Source: Deltaproteobacteria bacterium
GTDB lineage: Bacteria > Myxococcota > Myxococcia > SLRQ01
Length of the DNA: 64,000 bases
Direction of reading: 5' to 3'
Assembly (NCBI GenBank): GCA_007130885.1
Contig: SLRQ01000005.1
Coordinates: forward strand, 69,542 to 133,541
The translations under genes and the position numbers were made by a program. Of the stretch, positions 17,133 through 26,487 are shown piece by piece (the first letter of the stretch is position 1; the number at the start of each line of letters is the position of its first letter). The notes beneath the pieces were generated by a model. That model was not told where the DNA came from, did no database searches, and saw only the letters and a list, made by a program, of their open reading frames with translations.

Positions 17133-17798
17133 ATGTTTCTCCCCGTCGTCGCTGCGGCCTTGGTCCTGCTTTCCATCGGGCTGTATCTTGCGTTTTTCGT
17201 TGCGCCAATCGAGGCGGTCATGGGGTTTGCCCAGAAAATCTTCTACTTCCATGTTCCGGTGGCGTGGGTGACGTTTCTGTCGGTGATTCTCGGGGCTGCG
17301 TTCAGCATCAAGTACCTGCTCGGGCGCTCCGAGGGCTCCGACCGGGTGGCCCGATCAGCCGTCGAGATCGCGGCCGTTTTTGGAGCCATGGTTCTCGTGA
17401 CGGGGCCGCTTTGGGCGTACAAGGCTTGGGGAACGCCCTGGGTTTGGGACGTGCGTCTCACTACGTTTCTTGTGCTGGAGCTTGTCCTGCTCTCCTACCT
17501 GTTGATCCGTGCTTACGCGGGGCCGGAGGGTCGAAAAGTGGCTCCGGGAATCGCCATATTCGGCGTAGCACAACTACCGCTCGTGTACTTCTCCGTGGAT
17601 CTCTGGAGAGGCCCACACCCCAGAGTGGTTACAAGCGGAGGGCTGCAGCCCGAAATGCTGGCTGCCTTGGTGGTCTGCACCTTGGGCTTCATGCTCCTTT
17701 ACTTCGCCTTGCTGCGCTTGCGGGTGGAACAGCTCCGGTGCGAGCACCTCGTGGACGATTTGCACCTTCTTGTCGAAGACATGGAGATGAACTCATGA
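17133..17798 (+). CDS. ccmC: Heme exporter/handler CcmC
   Basis: CcmC binds heme through its WWD loop and loads it on CcmE. From the ATG at 17133 the protein has 221 residues with six membrane segments, matching the family. Key residues seen are FYFHVPVAWVTF (axial histidine), the WWD segment WAYKAWGTPWVWDVRLT, and VDLWRGPHPRV with the second histidine. I choose 17133 because GGAGG lies seven bases upstream and the hydrophobic start follows directly. An in-frame GTG at 17007 would add 42 hydrophilic residues not seen in other CcmC proteins. The C terminus is extended by a short charged helix, and the stop overlaps the next ATG. Confidence 0.93.
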   Translation: MFLPVVAAALVLLSIGLYLAFFVAPIEAVMGFAQKIFYFHVPVAWVTFLSVILGAAFSIKYLLGRSEGSDRVARSAVEIAAVFGAMVLVTGPLWAYKAWGTPWVWDVRLTTFLVLELVLLSYLLIRAYAGPEGRKVAPGIAIFGVAQLPLVYFSVDLWRGPHPRVVTSGGLQPEMLAALVVCTLGFMLLYFALLRLRVEQLRCEHLVDDLHLLVEDMEMNS

Positions 17799-18121
17799 AG
17801 CGGGACAGAGTCGGAAATTTCATTGCCATTGCCATCTTGGCGGCGGCTCTGTCTTCCATGGGCGAGGCGAGGGCCTCCGACTCGGTGCCGGACTCGCGGA
17901 TCGAGGTGGAGACGGAGGCCTGGCCGCCAGCCGACTTCGAGCCTTCAACCAAGCTCGGCGATGAGGCTGCTTCGGGAGCGGAGCCTTTCGTCTACGCTGC
18001 CTATGTTGTCATCTGGGCGTTGCTCGTTGCCTACTTGGTCTTGCTATGGAGGAGGCAGAAGCGGGTCGGCGAGGAGATCGAAATGCTGAGGCGCCGCCTG
18101 GAGCGATTGGCCGGGAAGTGA
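17795..18121 (+). CDS. ccmD: CcmD-like small membrane protein
   Basis: CcmD is the small subunit that stabilises CcmC-CcmE contact. This 108-residue product has the CcmD core at its C-terminal half: AAYVVIWALLVAYLVLLWRR followed by a charged helix QKRVGEEIEMLRRRLERL, the usual CcmD pattern. Unlike most CcmD proteins it has a prefix of about 70 residues that begins with a signal-like stretch (FIAIAILAAALSSMGEARA) and an acidic spacer. Start ATG overlaps the ccmC stop as ATGA with GGAGATG upstream. Position after ccmC supports the call. Confidence 0.8.
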   Translation: MKRDRVGNFIAIAILAAALSSMGEARASDSVPDSRIEVETEAWPPADFEPSTKLGDEAASGAEPFVYAAYVVIWALLVAYLVLLWRRQKRVGEEIEMLRRRLERLAGK

Positions 18122-18256
18122 TCACGGGCCGTGCGGTTGGGCACGCTTCGCACATCCCTGCCGTTGTCGTGCTCGGTATGCTCACCGGTTGGCTTCTCGG
18201 AGGGCGAGTAGTGCGCGCCGGAATGGAGTGCTCCCGCGAAACGGAGCACAAAAAAA

Positions 18257-18280
18257 CGGCTCGCCGTGGGAGGCGAGCCG
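18257..18280. terminator. Strong intrinsic terminator, probably bidirectional
   Basis: CGGCTCGCC (18257-18265), loop GTGGGA, GGCGAGCCG (18272-18280) is a perfect 9-bp stem. It is flanked by AAAAAA on the left, giving a U tract for the minus-strand ferredoxin, and by CTCGTTTTCC on the right for the plus-strand ccm operon. It lies between the two convergent units. The remaining bases of 18122-18346 show no gene. Confidence 0.85.
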
Positions 18281-18346
18281 CTCGTTTTCCTTACCGGAAG
18301 GACTCCGACGCCTCTTGCGAAGCGCGGTATCCAGCGGGGCGTGAAG

Positions 18347-18610
18347 CTACTCCGCCGCGACAGCCAGTGGCGGCTTATCGTCGCCTTCGAAGGCGGCCTT
18401 GTTCTTCTCGATGGCGCCCTTGTGCTCCTCGGGCACCTCGTCCTCTTCGAAGATGGCGTCTTCAGTGCACTCGGCCTCGCAAGAACCGCAGTCGATGCAC
18501 TCTTCGGGGTCGATGACGAGCTGCGTTTGGATGTCGTAGATGCACTCGGTGGGGCAAACAGCGACGCAAGCCATATCCCTGGTGCAGGCTTCCGTGATGA
18601 CGTATGGCAT
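18347..18610 (-). CDS. fdxA: Dicluster ferredoxin, FdxA type
   Basis: An 87-residue electron carrier. The first cluster region reads CTRDMACVAVCPTEC and the second CIDCGSCEAEC, giving cysteine spacing C-x5-C-x3-CP-x2-C and C-x2-C-x2-C-x3-C. FdxA-type proteins of this order hold a 3Fe-4S plus 4Fe-4S or two 4Fe-4S clusters; exact cluster type cannot be decided. PEECIDCGSCEAECTEDAIFEEDEVPEE is the FdxA signature region, and an acidic Ala-rich tail follows. AGGAG lies nine bases before the ATG. Redox partner unknown. Confidence 0.9.
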   Translation of the reverse strand: MPYVITEACTRDMACVAVCPTECIYDIQTQLVIDPEECIDCGSCEAECTEDAIFEEDEVPEEHKGAIEKNKAAFEGDDKPPLAVAAE

Positions 18611-18671
18611 TTTCCGCTCCTATGCTTGTGCGTGAGAAAAAAGCAACGGCCGGGGGCCGGTGCTGGACCGT

Positions 18672-19700
18672 CTATAGAGTGAGGACCACCTTACCGAAAT
18701 GTTGCTTTTCCTCGATGAGGCGATGGCCTTCCGCAATCTCCTCGATGGAGATCACTCGATCGAGAACAGGGAGAATAGATCGCTCATTGACCCAGTGCAA
18801 TACTTCGAGAAGCTCCGCGCGGGTGCCCATGGTTGCCCCCAGTACGTTCAGGTGCCGAGCGAAAACGTACCTGAGGTCGATGCGCGGCTTGGGAGCGGCG
18901 GTAGCTCCGCAGAGCACCAGCCGCCCGCCCGTGCGCAGACACTTCATCGAGGTTTCGAACACCTCGCCGCCCACATGCTCCAGTACCACGTCCACTCCTT
19001 GACCGCCGGTAAGCTCCTTGACTCGAGAGCGAACATCATCGCCGGTATAGTCGATGACCTCGCTGGCTCCTAGCTCACGAGCACGAGCCGCCTTTTTCTC
19101 GGAGCTCGTCGAGGCGATGACCCTTGCCCCATGGAGCCTTGCCATTTGGATTCCGGCGACGCTGACACCGCTGGAGGCGCCGTTAATCAAAACCGTGTCG
19201 CCGAGTGTCACCTTGGCACGGCTTATCAGCATGTGCCAGGCGGTCAGGTATGCAACCCCGAGAGAAGCAGCTTGTGCCCAATCAAGGCCCTGGGGCTTGG
19301 GCAGCAGATTTCCTTCGGGGGCGACGAACAGCTCGGCTCCGGCCCCGCTCCGATGCTCACCGAACAAATGATACTTCCGGCAGTAGTTCTCCTTGCCGCG
19401 GAGGCATTGAAGGCATCGTCCGCACGACACCCCGGCGGAAAGGACCACCTCGTCTCCCACAGATAGGCCCGATACTCCCGGTCCCACGGACTCGACTACT
19501 CCGGCGGCGTCGGAGCCGCAGATGTGAGGCATGCGCAGCTTCAGCGCCGGCCACCCCTTGCGAACGAATATGTCGAGGTGATTGAGGGCGAAGGCCTTGA
19601 CCTCGACTCTGGCTTCCCCGGGGCCGGGTTCCGGGGCCGCAAGCTCCCCGACCTTCAGGACTTCTCGTCCTCCGTGTTCTTCGAAAAAGGCGGCTTTCAT
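18672..19700 (-). CDS. Zinc-containing MDR alcohol/quinone dehydrogenase
   Basis: A 342-residue medium-chain dehydrogenase that reduces or oxidises an alcohol, aldehyde or enone with NAD(P). The N-terminal catalytic domain has PHICGSDAAGVVESVGPGVSGLSVGDEVV; the structural zinc site is CGRCLQCLRGKENYC; the Rossmann region is LINGASSGVSVAGIQMARLHGARVIAS. QGVDVVLEHVGG and LRTGGRLVLCGAT are typical. The gene sits between the ferredoxin (61 bases) and the amidohydrolase on the same strand; no pathway is implied. Substrate unknown. Confidence 0.92.
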   Translation of the reverse strand: MKAAFFEEHGGREVLKVGELAAPEPGPGEARVEVKAFALNHLDIFVRKGWPALKLRMPHICGSDAAGVVESVGPGVSGLSVGDEVVLSAGVSCGRCLQCLRGKENYCRKYHLFGEHRSGAGAELFVAPEGNLLPKPQGLDWAQAASLGVAYLTAWHMLISRAKVTLGDTVLINGASSGVSVAGIQMARLHGARVIASTSSEKKAARARELGASEVIDYTGDDVRSRVKELTGGQGVDVVLEHVGGEVFETSMKCLRTGGRLVLCGATAAPKPRIDLRYVFARHLNVLGATMGTRAELLEVLHWVNERSILPVLDRVISIEEIAEGHRLIEEKQHFGKVVLTL

Positions 19701-19765
19701 GGTGAGGTGACTACAACATCAAGCGGGTTGAACTCAATGTCGCTGGACCGTCTCCGCTATTCTCA

Positions 19766-20965
19766 TCATAGAGGTAGCGACAAGGATCGGTGCTCGGCTC
19801 CTCCCTGTACTACGCGTCTTACCAACGATAGAGCCCAGGGATCCTCGGTAGGATCGCCGTCAATCTCGATGATGTCGGCGACATAGCCCTCGGCCAGTAC
19901 GCCCACGTCTTCGAGTCCCAAGGCCTGTGCGGCCCTACCGGTGCAGGACGCCAGCGCATTCAGGCTCCCAACGCCGTGCTCCATCATGGCTCGAACCTCA
20001 CCGGGAAGAGAGCCGTGAGGGTTGAGCGGGGTGCCGGCATCGGAGCCCGCGACTATCGAGACGCCGGCTTGCAGAGCCTTCTTGAAGGAGACGGCATGCG
20101 CCTCGCTTGCCACCGCCATTTTATCCACCGCCTCATCGGGGACTCCCATTCCACGGCCTCCGAGAATCCCGATGGCCGCGCTGAAAGTGGGCACCAAGAA
20201 GCGATTGTTGGCTTTCATGAAAGCAACGGCCTCGTCATCGAGCCAAGTGCCGTGCTCTATCGTATCGACGCCGGCCTCCAGCGCGGAGCGTATGGCTTCC
20301 CTGCCATGAGCATGGACGGCAACCTTGCGGCCCAGACCGTGGGCAGCCTCGACCGCGGCCTCCATTTCCGAGTAGGCCATCTGCTGTGCGCCTGGCTGAC
20401 TGCCGGGTGTGATTACTCCACCCGTAGCCATGAGCTTGATGCAGTCGGCGCCGTCCCTGACTTGCTCGCGTACCGCGCAAGTGATCTCGTCTCTGCCGTC
20501 GGCCTCCCGTCCCATGAAGTAACAGTGGCCGCCGGTTACGCAGATGACCTGTCCAGCCGAGACGACACGTGGCCCAAGCAGGTTGCCTTCCGTCACCATT
20601 TTTCCAAGCTCGACCGGTATCCCTCCAATGCCGCCCAAATCCCTTATGGTCGTAATTCCGGCCGTGAGGTAGCGGTACATGGCGCCGGTGGCCCTGGCGG
20701 CCGTGCGGGCCAAGGGCTCGGTCTTGATCTGATGCACCGGGTCGGCCTCCCCGGAAAGACAAAGATGCACATGGCAATCGATGAGACCGGGCATCAGCGT
20801 GCCTTCGCAGGCGATCACCTCGGCGCCCCTGGCCGATACATCGCTGGCCGGTCCGGCCTCCAGTATTCGGCCGTTGTCACCAACTAATACGGCCGCATCC
20901 TCGATTAGAGGAGCACCCGTTCCATCGAACATACGGGAAGCTCGGTACAGTCGCATTTTGGTCAC
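19766..20965 (-). CDS. Metal-dependent amidohydrolase (imidazolonepropionase/prolidase-like group)
   Basis: A 399-residue hydrolase of the amidohydrolase superfamily with a binuclear metal centre. The expected ligands are seen: His65 and His67 (CHVHL), bridging Lys177 (CIKLMATGG), His218/His220 (VHAHG), His238 (EHGTW) and Asp309 (GSDAGTP). The beta-sandwich ends LVGDNGRILEAGP at the N terminus and VGVLAEGYVADIIEIDGDP at the C terminus are typical. The group includes Xaa-Pro and Xaa-Arg dipeptidases; the substrate could be a blocked dipeptide, but this cannot be shown. No signal peptide, so cytoplasmic. Confidence 0.92.
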   Translation of the reverse strand: MTKMRLYRASRMFDGTGAPLIEDAAVLVGDNGRILEAGPASDVSARGAEVIACEGTLMPGLIDCHVHLCLSGEADPVHQIKTEPLARTAARATGAMYRYLTAGITTIRDLGGIGGIPVELGKMVTEGNLLGPRVVSAGQVICVTGGHCYFMGREADGRDEITCAVREQVRDGADCIKLMATGGVITPGSQPGAQQMAYSEMEAAVEAAHGLGRKVAVHAHGREAIRSALEAGVDTIEHGTWLDDEAVAFMKANNRFLVPTFSAAIGILGGRGMGVPDEAVDKMAVASEAHAVSFKKALQAGVSIVAGSDAGTPLNPHGSLPGEVRAMMEHGVGSLNALASCTGRAAQALGLEDVGVLAEGYVADIIEIDGDPTEDPWALSLVRRVVQGGAEHRSLSLPL

Positions 20966-21159
20966 CCTCCGAGGTATCCACCACTACGCTTCACTTGCAT
21001 CCGTGCATACCGCGCTCCGCGATCCATTCGTCCGGAATCACGATATCTGATTTAGTGAGCAATGCAGGCTAGAGCGGTTCGCCTTGAGGTGCAAGCACGG
21101 CGAGGGGACCCGCTTCGCACTGAAGTTGCGTGACTTGGCGGAAGCTGGAGAGGGGTTTT

Positions 21160-24100
21160 CTAGAAGTACAGCCAGCCTAGAGAGAAGTTGGTCACCCAGT
21201 CACCCGGCTCCGTCGGCAGTCCCGCCGGCGCGCCGATATCGAACGGGCGGGCGAAGTGCAGCCTGAACACCAGAGGGCCGAAACCGAAGTTGAAGCCCGT
21301 TGCGAGGTTCAATACCCGCTGGTCGAAAATGTCGGTCAGCTCATCCGACACTCCACCGAAGTCCACCCCTACGATGCCCTCGATGTCCGTGAAGAGCACG
21401 AGCCGAATGAGGGCGTTTAGAGGAAACTGCACTTCGGCCGTGGAGAAGAGAAAATGGCTGCCCAATAGCCAGTTCTCGTTTCCGAACTCCACGCCGCGTA
21501 TCGTGTCGAAGCTGGATAGGAAGAACTGCCTTGCCAGGTCTCCTCCAAAGCTGGAGCCGGCCCCTCCACGGAGGAAGAAGTGTGTGCGCCCCCAAATCGG
21601 AAAGTAGCGCTCCCCATCCAGTCGAACGTTGCCAAACAGCTCCTCCTCGAAAGGCTGCACCCCCAAGGTGCCCTCCAGCATGGCGGATCCGCCGGCGAGA
21701 GGTCCCGTGCCCGGATGGTAACGGATGGTGTCGTAGCCGATTCTGGCGCTCGTTTCGGTTTGGAACCTGATCCCATCTCTTTGCTCTTCCCAGGCGGGAA
21801 GGAGGTTCTGACCAGCCGGGTTGCGCTCGGGGTTGCGCAAGTAGTCTCTCGAGTCTTCTTGTAGAAAGTAATCCACTCCACCGATTTTCAGGTCCCCCTG
21901 GACGTAGGAAAAGCGGTGGAAGGGGTAGCGCATGCTGAACATTCCGCCGAAAAAGCGCTCACCCGAGGTGAAGGCGAGGCGGTCCTCTTCCGCTACGAGA
22001 TCGGTCTCGAACGTCCTGTCCCGGCGGAATCGCAAGGTCTGGAACGGGCCGGCCCCCCATGTAAATCTCCGTTGCTGGTTTATGTACATGAGGTAGCCGT
22101 CTGTTAGCTCCAGAGAACCGAAGACGAACAGGTTGAGCACCAGCACGTGATCTCGGAGGCGGTCGCTTCCGGTCGCGAGAACCTGGCCGAACACGCCTCC
22201 CGCCCCCGCGCCGACAAAACCGAAAAGGTTGCCCAGCTCCCAGTTCTCCAGCGACAAGGCGCGGTACTCCTCATCATCCACCAGGGCCCGCCTTACGAGC
22301 TCCTTGGGCAGGCCGGGTGTCGGCAGGCTGATCGACTCCACTTCTTTTACCTGCTGCGACGGGACGAGGACGGGCCGTCGTTGTCCCCCACGCTGGAACA
22401 GCGCCCACACCGCTCCGTTCGGACCTGGAGCGGAATCGAACAGGCCTGTTTCGATATCGGTGAGACGGACGATTTCACCGTTCACTACCTCGTGTAGGTC
22501 GGCTCGCCCGTTGCTGTAGGAGGTGAACAGCAGCCTGCCGTCGGGAAGGGCGCGGGGATCGAAGTGATCGCTTGCTTCCACCGTCAAGCGGGTGATCTCT
22601 CCTTGGTCCACGTCGGCGAGAAAGAGGTTGTAACGGCCTTGCTCGGTGGCGTCGGAGTTGAAGACGATTCCATCCCTTGCCCAAGTGACCTGCCGCTGCG
22701 CGTAGTAATCGTCGGTTAGCTGCCTCACGGAGTATTCGCCGTTTTCCTCTCCGGGCTCGAGGACGTACACGTTCTTGATCCCTTCCGAGTCCAGCCCTAC
22801 GAAGCCTACACGATCCCCGTCCGGCTCGAAGGCCGGCGAGAATACGGCTATGATTCCCGCGGGAGCCACGTCAAAGGCCTCCCGTCTTTGGGTGCTGATT
22901 CGGACTCTCCACTCCTCGTCGGGATCCACCCCGGGTAAGGGAGGATCGATCTCGACGGGTTCGTCGATGGGTTCTCCCGGCTCGGGTATCTCGGGCACGG
23001 CGGGCCGCAGCGGAGCCTCGGGGGGCTCGACCGCCGCGGGCTCCGCATCGTTCATAAGTTCGGCCTGACGCTCCAACGGTTGTACGTAAATGATGTCTCT
23101 TCCTCCGGCTTGCGCCACGAAAACGATCTTATCGTCCGCCAGATCGAAGTTGCGCACCTGTATGGGATGGAGCGACTCGACGCCTGGGACCGCGTCTTGC
23201 GCCAACCTCGTCGTGGAACCCAGATCACGCCGGTCCACCAGAAAGATCCTGGTTCGTCCGGTATCGAAGTCGAGGCTCCGGTAGGCTAGGAGATTGCCGT
23301 CCGGGGAAGCCGAGAGCGCGTTGGCCCGCCCACGCACCCGATCCAGCGGCTCGAGGACAGGTGCGGTCTGCTCGGCGTCGAGGTAGGCCTCGAAAGAGCG
23401 GCGCTTCACCCAGTCCTCGAACTTGCGTGAGATGACATCCGGAGCATCACCGGTAACCCTCTCCAGCAATGCCGGGAAGTTTCTTGCCTGCGGCTCGTCC
23501 TCCACGGCGCCCACCAGCAGCGGAGCCTTATCGAGTATGGTCTGGATTGTCCCATCGCCATAGACTTCCTCGAGAAAGTAGACCCGTGCCTGCCCGACTC
23601 TATAGGTCCACAGGGCGCTCCATGGTCTGTCCTCGTGAAAGTCGAGCATTACATAGCCGCGCATGAAATCGGGGTTTACGACGAGATCTCGCACCAGCAT
23701 CTCGGTTTCACCGTCCAGCCCTTGCTTCGCGTAGAACTCGGCTATGCCCTCTATGTACCAAAGCGGCATGGCCTCGAGCGGATCGCCCCAAACGTCGGCT
23801 TGCCGGGCCCGGGTTCGCACCTTCTGTATGGTGAACTGGTGTACCAGCTCGTGAAGGCTCACCTCGGAGAAGAGCCGGTGATCTCCGAAGTAGGGCAGCG
23901 AGAGCTTGAGGTCTCGCGGGCTTGTAACTCCCAGGACGCCCTCTTGGAGGGGGAAGAGGTTCGTCTGCAAGAACTCCTGATAAGAGCTGTAGAGGATGTA
24001 GGGAAAGGTGCGGTCGGGCACATAGTCGAACTGCTCGATGAGGTAGAGGTACTGTGATTCTATGATGGCGGCGGCACGCTCCGCGATATCACGCGCTTCT

Positions 24101-24699
24101 TCGTAGAAGAAAAGACGCATTCCTCCCGCAAATGGAGGCAGATCCTCCGCGGTAATCTCGGCCGGCTCCACCTCTACCACTGGGGGGGGGACCGCTTCGG
24201 TTGCGCCGGGCGGTGCATGCGGAGGCACTAGATCGCCGGGGAGGTCGCTTCGCCCGTCTCTACGAGTGTCGGCCAGGCTTTCACCTCGGCTGTCGGCGGC
24301 TCCCCTCTCGATTTCCTCGTCCCTTGAAGAACGGAGTGCCCCGGTCCGCGAGCCCATCCCGCCTTTCATCCAGGGCTCCGCGGAGCGTGCTCCCTTACTG
24401 CGCCAGTCCACGTCCCAGTCGCCTGATGGGGGTGAACCATCATCTAGACCGGGTACGTGCCTGAGCTGATCGTAGGGCGCTCTAGGCCCTAGGTCACGGG
24501 ACTCCGGCCCGGCCTCCGGACCCACCAGTATATCTATGTATCGCCAGTCGAAGTCGAAGTAACGAACCTGGCTTTGGTGAGGTCGTCTGGGGTAGACGAA
24601 GACCTGAGCCGCGGCTTGCGCTCCCAGCATGAGGGCAACGGCCACTGCCGCTAGACGCAGAGGCCCGGCAAAGCGACTGAAACAGGAGCAATCTTTCAT
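21160..24699 (-). CDS. Exported gluzincin peptidase / beta-propeller / outer-membrane barrel fusion protein
   Basis: A 1179-residue exported protein. It starts at ATG 24699 with GAGGA upstream and a signal peptide (LRLAAVAVALMLGAQAAA). Residues about 180-480 resemble the peptidase-MA family, with HELVH at 283-287 and acidic residues Glu317 and Glu321 in EGIAEFY as the third zinc ligand candidates. Residues about 480-790 contain WD40/PD40-like propeller strands (ALSASPDGNLLAYRSLDFDTGR, AVFSPAFEPDGDRVGFVGLD, ITRLTVEASDHFDPRALPDG). From about 830 to the end the sequence is a BamA/Omp85-like barrel, finishing FSLGWLYF. An acidic Pro-rich insert (PPEAPLRPAVPEIPEPGEP) divides two propeller parts. 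Peptidase activity is inferred. Confidence 0.82.
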   Translation of the reverse strand: MKDCSCFSRFAGPLRLAAVAVALMLGAQAAAQVFVYPRRPHQSQVRYFDFDWRYIDILVGPEAGPESRDLGPRAPYDQLRHVPGLDDGSPPSGDWDVDWRSKGARSAEPWMKGGMGSRTGALRSSRDEEIERGAADSRGESLADTRRDGRSDLPGDLVPPHAPPGATEAVPPPVVEVEPAEITAEDLPPFAGGMRLFFYEEARDIAERAAAIIESQYLYLIEQFDYVPDRTFPYILYSSYQEFLQTNLFPLQEGVLGVTSPRDLKLSLPYFGDHRLFSEVSLHELVHQFTIQKVRTRARQADVWGDPLEAMPLWYIEGIAEFYAKQGLDGETEMLVRDLVVNPDFMRGYVMLDFHEDRPWSALWTYRVGQARVYFLEEVYGDGTIQTILDKAPLLVGAVEDEPQARNFPALLERVTGDAPDVISRKFEDWVKRRSFEAYLDAEQTAPVLEPLDRVRGRANALSASPDGNLLAYRSLDFDTGRTRIFLVDRRDLGSTTRLAQDAVPGVESLHPIQVRNFDLADDKIVFVAQAGGRDIIYVQPLERQAELMNDAEPAAVEPPEAPLRPAVPEIPEPGEPIDEPVEIDPPLPGVDPDEEWRVRISTQRREAFDVAPAGIIAVFSPAFEPDGDRVGFVGLDSEGIKNVYVLEPGEENGEYSVRQLTDDYYAQRQVTWARDGIVFNSDATEQGRYNLFLADVDQGEITRLTVEASDHFDPRALPDGRLLFTSYSNGRADLHEVVNGEIVRLTDIETGLFDSAPGPNGAVWALFQRGGQRRPVLVPSQQVKEVESISLPTPGLPKELVRRALVDDEEYRALSLENWELGNLFGFVGAGAGGVFGQVLATGSDRLRDHVLVLNLFVFGSLELTDGYLMYINQQRRFTWGAGPFQTLRFRRDRTFETDLVAEEDRLAFTSGERFFGGMFSMRYPFHRFSYVQGDLKIGGVDYFLQEDSRDYLRNPERNPAGQNLLPAWEEQRDGIRFQTETSARIGYDTIRYHPGTGPLAGGSAMLEGTLGVQPFEEELFGNVRLDGERYFPIWGRTHFFLRGGAGSSFGGDLARQFFLSSFDTIRGVEFGNENWLLGSHFLFSTAEVQFPLNALIRLVLFTDIEGIVGVDFGGVSDELTDIFDQRVLNLATGFNFGFGPLVFRLHFARPFDIGAPAGLPTEPGDWVTNFSLGWLYF

Positions 24700-24889
24700 C
24701 CTAGTCCTCTTTCGCAAATCAAGCCCGGGAGCACGAGTCTCCTCGTTGGACGCTATTTCTGTTGCGGCGGGGGTCAAGCGCTAGCATGAAATGACTCCGT
24801 TGGCTTCGTCTCCTCCAACACCGCCAATTGTGACGGTAAGTCGACCTGCCAGGCGAGTTTGAACGAGTGATCCGATGGGTTTAGGGGCT

Positions 24890-26257
24890 TCATGACCGGT
24901 CTTGCATGAAGCGCGCGCGCAGCATGTCGCGGAACGGCGCGTAATCCACCGACAAGGGCTCATGGCTCTCCTGTCGCTCCTCGATGCCGGCGAGGCTAGG
25001 CGGCACCTCTGGGTCGAGGCCCAGAAGCGATTGTATCTCCTCGGGAAACTTGGCCGGGTGCGCGGTTTCGACTGAAACGGATATGATGTCCTTCGCGGCG
25101 GGGTTTTTCTCGAGAAAGCGTTCGAGGCCGGCCCAACCCACGGCACCGTGCGGCTCGAGAATGACGCCGTGACGTTCATGGGCTCGACGGATGGTATCCC
25201 TAGTCTCGGCGTCCGTGATGCTGACGCCGTACAGATCCTCTCGCAGCCGCTCCATGCTCGGCATCTCGCGAAGGTTTCCTGTCTCGTCCATCCAGCCGCC
25301 GTAAAGGTCGACGAGGCGGGCCAAGTTCGATGGGTGGCCGACGTTCATTGCGTTTGAGATGCAAACTCGTGAGGGTTCGATCTTCCGGTAGATTCCACTT
25401 TTCAGGAACTCCGGCACCTCATCGTTCGCATTCGTCGCGATGACGAGACGCTCGATAGGAACCCCCATCCGCCGAGCTATCACCGCGCCCATCATGTCGC
25501 CGAAGTTGCCTGATGGAACAGAAAAAACGACCGGCTCCAGCCCTTCCGTATCGGCGAGCCGAACGTAGGCGTAAACGTAATAAACCGATTGGGGCAGCAG
25601 GCGTCCGATGTTTATCGAGTTGGCCGAGGAGAGGCGAATTCCAGACAGATCCGGGTCGGCGAAGGCGCGTTTGACCATCGCTTGGCAATCATCGAATTTG
25701 CCGTCGACGGCGAAGGTGCTGACGTTGCCGCCGAGCGTCGTCATCTGCTTGCGCTGGCGTGTCGAAACTTCGTCTATGGGGAAGAGCACCACTATTCGTA
25801 TGCCCTCTATCCCGTGGTAGGCATGCGCCACGGCGCTCCCCGTGTCGCCGGAGGTGGCCGTGAGTATCACTATCTCCTGCTCGTCATCGGCGAGCATCTC
25901 TCCCATCCAGCGCGCCATCATTCGTGCGGCAAAGTCCTTGAACGAGGCGGTTGGACCCCGGTCGAGCCGCAGGATGTGACCGCGGCCGGCGACGTGTTCG
26001 ATGGGAACTTCGAAGTCGTAAGCATCCTCGCAAAGTTCCAGAAGCCGCTCGTCCGTGATTGCCCCGGCGGTGAAGCGGCGCAAGATCGCTAGAGCGATCT
26101 CCGGGTAACGCTTGTCTCGAAGATCGGTCAGCTCGCCCGACGATAGTGCCGGATAGCTTTCTGGAAGGTACAACCCGCGATCGGGCGCCTGTCCCGTAAG
26201 CAGGGCATCGCGCAGGCCGGTCGGCTCGACGTCTCGGTTCGTGCTGTAGAATTGCAT
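24890..26257 (-). CDS. thrC: Threonine synthase
   Basis: This PLP enzyme converts O-phosphohomoserine to threonine. The product from ATG 26257 has 455 residues, the length of the longer threonine synthase class. The start MQFYSTNRD, the PLP lysine Lys107 in PTASFKDFA, TATSGDTGSAVAHAY and SVPSGNFGDMMGAVIARRMG (phosphate loop) are diagnostic. An upstream in-frame start at 26437 lacks conservation. It is divergent from the cystathionine-synthase-family gene and lies 2.2 kb from a proposed homoserine kinase, giving a threonine branch. The 190-base space to the peptidase-barrel gene downstream shows no feature. Confidence 0.95.
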   Translation of the reverse strand: MQFYSTNRDVEPTGLRDALLTGQAPDRGLYLPESYPALSSGELTDLRDKRYPEIALAILRRFTAGAITDERLLELCEDAYDFEVPIEHVAGRGHILRLDRGPTASFKDFAARMMARWMGEMLADDEQEIVILTATSGDTGSAVAHAYHGIEGIRIVVLFPIDEVSTRQRKQMTTLGGNVSTFAVDGKFDDCQAMVKRAFADPDLSGIRLSSANSINIGRLLPQSVYYVYAYVRLADTEGLEPVVFSVPSGNFGDMMGAVIARRMGVPIERLVIATNANDEVPEFLKSGIYRKIEPSRVCISNAMNVGHPSNLARLVDLYGGWMDETGNLREMPSMERLREDLYGVSITDAETRDTIRRAHERHGVILEPHGAVGWAGLERFLEKNPAAKDIISVSVETAHPAKFPEEIQSLLGLDPEVPPSLAGIEERQESHEPLSVDYAPFRDMLRARFMQDRS

Positions 26258-26487
26258 GGGCCGTGGATGATAACTCGGATGGGCGGTAAAGGGCAGGGTG
26301 GCTGTTTTGGGCTTCGATTGCCCCGCGGTTCCCCCAGCGCGGTCCGCGAAGACGCGGCGCGTTTCTTGGCTGGATCGCCGTTGGGTTGGTGATATGGTGC
26401 CCCAAACTCGAGTCAACCCGCGCCGGCGGGAGGGCAAGCCTCGAACGAGGCGGCGCCAAGACCAATTACCCCTTCAGGAGGATCCTC

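Noticed and set aside
19976..20887. Long 303-codon plus-strand frame opposite the amidohydrolase
   Set aside because: Antisense shadow of a gene with all metal ligands in place.
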